Assembly (NCBI GenBank): GCA_021824845.1
Contig: JAKAJY010000122.1
Coordinates: 1-8,033, forward strand
DNA length: 8,033 nucleotides
Origin: an archaeon
GTDB lineage: Archaea; Thermoproteota; Nitrososphaeria; Nitrososphaerales; Nitrosopumilaceae
Direction: 5' to 3'
Shown: positions 5,858-8,033 of the stretch, piece by piece
Layout: each line of letters opens with the position of its first letter
Numbering within the stretch: position 1 is the first letter of the stretch
Notes under the pieces: model-generated
What the model was told of the DNA's origin: nothing
Databases searched by the model: none
The model's input: the letters and a program-made list of their open reading frames with translations, nothing else
Position numbers and translations under genes: made by a program

Positions 5858-6403
5858 ATGCAGTTCTCAGAGGACAACATCAAAGACGTTTTAGAAGTCA
5901 AAGAACGACTAACATCAGAGATCCAAAAGCACAGAGCGGAGATCGAATTCTTGGAAAAAAATCTCACAATAATCAATTCCATATTAAAACAACAAAGTTT
6001 CACAAAGGCTTCTTCATTAAAGGAACCAAAAACAGAGACGCCCAAAGATGACTACTCTATTCCACTCAAGAGAAGCACAGACGGTTCTTTGATTGGAAAT
6101 GCCCACATCACGCCCAATCAGGTCTCGATTATTTTGGACAATACTCTAAATCTCAAAGAAGACATGCATCCATTCAAGTCATTTTTCTTGGAGAGAATAA
6201 TTGGTGAGATGAAGAAAAAAGACATTGCTGAGCTTGAGCGTGGAGCATTAACTGAGGATGCCATGATTAATTGTCTTGTAAACAAGGATGGAGCATTATT
6301 ACGAGAGATAATAATCAAAAACTATCGCCAAAAAGAACGAGTAAATGAGATAATAAGCACCGCAACATGGTCGCTCTCAAAAATGATTGAAAATTCCAAG
6401 TGA
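5858..6403 (+). CDS. Hypothetical protein with N-terminal coiled coil, upstream of guaA
   Basis: I do not recognise this family. The 181 residues fall into three parts. Residues about 5-47 are a charged helix with heptad-like spacing (VLEVKERLTSEI, then KHRAEIEFLEKNL), very likely a coiled coil and a site of self-association. Residues 48-68 are a polar linker rich in K, E, T and P. Residues about 69-178 look like a compact alpha-helical domain opening with PLKRSTDGSLIGNAHITPNQ (69-88), and then helices containing HPFKSFFLERII and a C-terminal helix with a tryptophan (171). No signal peptide, membrane segment or metal motif is seen. The gene follows a strong TATA-like box, and its TGA lies four bases before the guaA ATG, so the two are co-transcribed. 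Adaptor or regulatory roles are possible, but nothing here proves one. Confidence 0.78.
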   Translation: MQFSEDNIKDVLEVKERLTSEIQKHRAEIEFLEKNLTIINSILKQQSFTKASSLKEPKTETPKDDYSIPLKRSTDGSLIGNAHITPNQVSIILDNTLNLKEDMHPFKSFFLERIIGEMKKKDIAELERGALTEDAMINCLVNKDGALLREIIIKNYRQKERVNEIISTATWSLSKMIENSK

Positions 6404-6407
6404 TATA

Positions 6408-7931
6408 ATGGACAAAATCATAGTTTTGGATTTTGGTTCGCAATACAGTCACCTCATATGTAGAAGAATACGCGAGTTCTCAGTTTATGCAGAACTAGTT
6501 CCATTTGACACGCCGCTTGAAAAGATAAAGGAGATGAATCCAAAAGGAGTAATCTTTTCTGGTGGCCCATCCAGTGTTTACAACAAGGACTCGCCAAGGC
6601 CAGACTCGAAGATCTTTGAGCAAAAACTACCCCTGCTTGGAATTTGTTATGGACATCAGCTGATAGTTGATAATTTTGGAGGCAAAGTAAAACGCGCAAA
6701 CAAGGAATATGGTCACTCTACATTAACAATAGACAACGATTCCAGTCTTTTAGGTGGAATTGGGAACTCGCTGCGAGCATGGATGAGTCATGGGGATGAG
6801 GCTGAAAACATCCCTGACGGTTTTGAGATAATTGGACATACAGAACGATCACATGCAGCGGCAATCGCAAACAAAAAAGAATCAATCTACGGAATCCAGT
6901 TCCATCCAGAAGTCGTCCACACAGAAAACGGGATTAGAATTATCAAAAACTTTGTTCTCAATATTTGCGGCGCAAAGCAAGAATGGACGATGGAAAGTTT
7001 TGTAGAAAAAACAGTAAGAGAGATTGCAAAAATAGATGGAAATGTATTGTGCGGAGTAAGTGGCGGTATTGACTCGACAGTTGCTGCACTCTTGATTCAC
7101 AAGGCAGTAGGAAACAGACTAAAGTGTGTTTTTGTGGATAATGGTCTTTTGCGACTAGATGAAGAACATGAAATTGAGAAAATGTTCAAAGAGAATTTTG
7201 CTGTCAATTTTACCCCAGTTAATGCAAAAAGGCGCTTTTTGAATAAACTAGGCGGGATAATAGATCCTGAGAAAAAAAGGAAAATAGTTGGCGAAGAGTT
7301 TGTTAATGTTTTTACCGAATTTGCCGAAAAAAATGGGCCATTCAAGTGGCTTGCGCAAGGAACTCTATATCCGGATGTCATAGAAAGTGGAGTCTCAAAG
7401 GGGCCTGCAGCAGTCATAAAAACACACCACAATGTTGGCGGACTGCCAGACTGGCTCAAGCTAGAAATTCTTGAGCCATTAAGAGAGCTATACAAAGACG
7501 AGGTCAGAAAGGTTGCGGCACTTTTGGGTGTTCCAAAAAGACTGCTCATGCGCCATCCGTTTCCAGGTCCTGGCCTTGCAGTAAGAATAATCGGCGAGGT
7601 TACAGAGAAAAAACTGGAGATTGCAAAAATTGCAAGCAAGATTGTTGAGGAGGAGCTGGAGATTGCTGGCTGGTATGAAAAAGTTTGGCAAGCGTATGCA
7701 TCAGTTGGTGATGACAAGGCAGTAGGAGTAGTGGGTGATGAACGCAAGTATGGCAACATTGTCATGGTTCGAGTTGTTGAGTCAATTGATGCCATGACTG
7801 CAGATTGGACAAGACTACCACATGAAATTCTGGCAAAAATAAGCAATCGGATTACAAATGAGATAGATGACGTTACCTGGGTATCATATGTGATATCAAG
7901 CAAGCCGCCTGCCACAATAGAACCACAATAA
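6408..7931 (+). CDS. guaA: GMP synthase (glutamine-hydrolysing), single chain
   Basis: The enzyme aminates XMP to GMP, using ATP and ammonia released from glutamine. Its 507 residues join both halves. The class I amidotransferase domain (1-190) has the DFGSQYSHLI opening (8-17), nucleophile Cys80 in GICYGHQL (78-85), and His166 and Glu168 in FHPE. The ATP-pyrophosphatase domain (about 195-390) has P-loop VSGGIDST (217-224). The C-terminal dimerisation domain has HPFPGPGLAVR (383-393) and ends KPPATIEPQ, close to the usual end. The start is the ATG at 6408: MDKIIVLDFGSQYS matches the family, whereas a TTG at 6387 would only add seven residues and overlap the previous gene. AAGTGAT at 6398-6404 resembles the archaeal ribosome-binding complement. 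Many euryarchaea split this enzyme into two subunits; here it is fused. Confidence 0.97.
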   Translation: MDKIIVLDFGSQYSHLICRRIREFSVYAELVPFDTPLEKIKEMNPKGVIFSGGPSSVYNKDSPRPDSKIFEQKLPLLGICYGHQLIVDNFGGKVKRANKEYGHSTLTIDNDSSLLGGIGNSLRAWMSHGDEAENIPDGFEIIGHTERSHAAAIANKKESIYGIQFHPEVVHTENGIRIIKNFVLNICGAKQEWTMESFVEKTVREIAKIDGNVLCGVSGGIDSTVAALLIHKAVGNRLKCVFVDNGLLRLDEEHEIEKMFKENFAVNFTPVNAKRRFLNKLGGIIDPEKKRKIVGEEFVNVFTEFAEKNGPFKWLAQGTLYPDVIESGVSKGPAAVIKTHHNVGGLPDWLKLEILEPLRELYKDEVRKVAALLGVPKRLLMRHPFPGPGLAVRIIGEVTEKKLEIAKIASKIVEEELEIAGWYEKVWQAYASVGDDKAVGVVGDERKYGNIVMVRVVESIDAMTADWTRLPHEILAKISNRITNEIDDVTWVSYVISSKPPATIEPQ

Positions 7932-7938
7932 AAAGAGA
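7927..7938 (-). terminator. Possible T-tract terminator for the minus-strand ROK-family gene
   Basis: Read on the minus strand, the sequence about 35 bases after the ROK-family stop is CTCTTTTTATTG, with five consecutive T. It overlaps the guaA stop codon from the opposite side. T-rich tracts are the main archaeal termination signal, but this one is short. Confidence 0.25.
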
Positions 7939-7967
7939 ATTACCAGTGTTATGATTTAAGATTATAG

Positions 7968-7987
7968 TGCATTACTCCAGTAATGCA
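7968..7987. repeat. Perfect 8-bp inverted repeat in the convergent gap
   Basis: TGCATTAC (7968-7975) and GTAATGCA (7980-7987) are exact inverse complements separated by the four bases TCCA. In RNA this would fold into a tight stem-loop on either strand. It straddles the stop codon of the minus-strand ROK-family gene and lies 36 bases after the guaA stop, between two converging genes. It could slow polymerase or protect a 3' end; no long T run follows it immediately on either strand. Confidence 0.5.
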
Positions 7988-8033
7988 GCCCCAAAAACCC
8001 CTGCAGAGTCACCAAGTTTATTTTTCAAAATAG
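7972..8033 (-). CDS. ROK-family protein (sugar kinase or regulator), C-terminal fragment
   Basis: Only the last 19 complete codons are inside the window; the gene runs in from the right. The minus-strand frame ending in TAA at 7972-7974 reads ILKNKLGDSAGVFGAALLE. The pattern L-G-D-x-A-G-V-x-G-A-A is the usual C-terminal signature of ROK-family glucokinases and related sugar kinases. The alternative frames close with stops or give no familiar pattern. The substrate cannot be inferred, and the active-site DNDAN-type and zinc motifs of the family would lie outside the window. It converges on guaA with a 40-base gap. The call rests on a short match, so it is less certain than the longer genes. 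Confidence 0.7.
   Translation of the reverse strand, partial: ILKNKLGDSAGVFGAALLE

Noticed and set aside
6387..6407. TTG-initiated extension of guaA by seven residues
   Set aside because: It overlaps the upstream gene, while the ATG at 6408 gives the conserved GuaA N-terminus and is preceded by a ribosome-site-like sequence.
7097..7915. Long open frame (272 codons) on the minus strand across guaA
   Set aside because: It lies entirely opposite the unmistakable guaA coding sequence, is rich in Ser, Thr and Pro as expected of an antisense shadow, and shows no recognisable motif.
1..8033. CRISPR arrays, tandem repeats, insertion sequences, tRNA or rRNA genes, toxin-antitoxin or defence modules
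   Set aside because: Reading both strands by eye I found no regularly spaced repeats, no transposase motifs, no tRNA-like clover-leaf or T-loop sequence outside genes, and the gaps are all 104 bases or shorter. I see no evidence for a new multi-gene system in this window.

Overview
The window looks like ordinary chromosomal core sequence from an AT-rich archaeon, most probably a member of Nitrososphaerota (Thaumarchaeota), such as a Nitrosopumilus, Nitrosarchaeum or Nitrosotenuis relative. Three archaeal marker genes support this: the Dph2-type diphthamide enzyme, the exosome cap subunit Csl4 with a C-terminal zinc ribbon, and the archaeal-type pterin diphosphokinase MptE. Gene starts are often close behind A/T-rich TATA-like boxes about 27 bases upstream, which suits short-leader or leaderless archaeal transcripts. 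The lineage call rests on gene content and my familiarity with these proteins; no search was run.

Layout. Bases 1-2233 (+) carry the 3' end of dph2, an unrecognised 122-residue protein, csl4, and pheA (prephenate dehydratase), with csl4 and pheA one base apart. Bases 2230-5051 (-) carry a small two-helix membrane protein of unknown function, guaB (IMP dehydrogenase family, TTG start) and a dihydropteroate synthase homologue. Bases 5087-7931 (+) carry mptE, an unrecognised coiled-coil protein and guaA (GMP synthetase). The last 62 bases hold the C-terminus of a minus-strand ROK-family protein that runs out of the window.

The genes are mostly housekeeping. guaB and guaA would make the two steps from IMP through XMP to GMP, although they sit in separate transcription units on opposite strands. 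mptE and the dihydropteroate synthase homologue are divergent neighbours, and would perform consecutive steps in pterin cofactor synthesis: activation of the hydroxymethyl-pterin, then condensation with an aromatic acid. csl4 serves RNA degradation, dph2 modifies elongation factor 2, and pheA serves phenylalanine synthesis.

I saw no mobile element, CRISPR array, tRNA, rRNA or defence module. The points most worth checking are the IMP dehydrogenase homologue without a visible Arg-Tyr catalytic dyad in its flap, an imperfect palindrome immediately before its TTG start, the replaced pterin-loop arginine in the dihydropteroate synthase homologue, and two unrecognised proteins placed between conserved genes.
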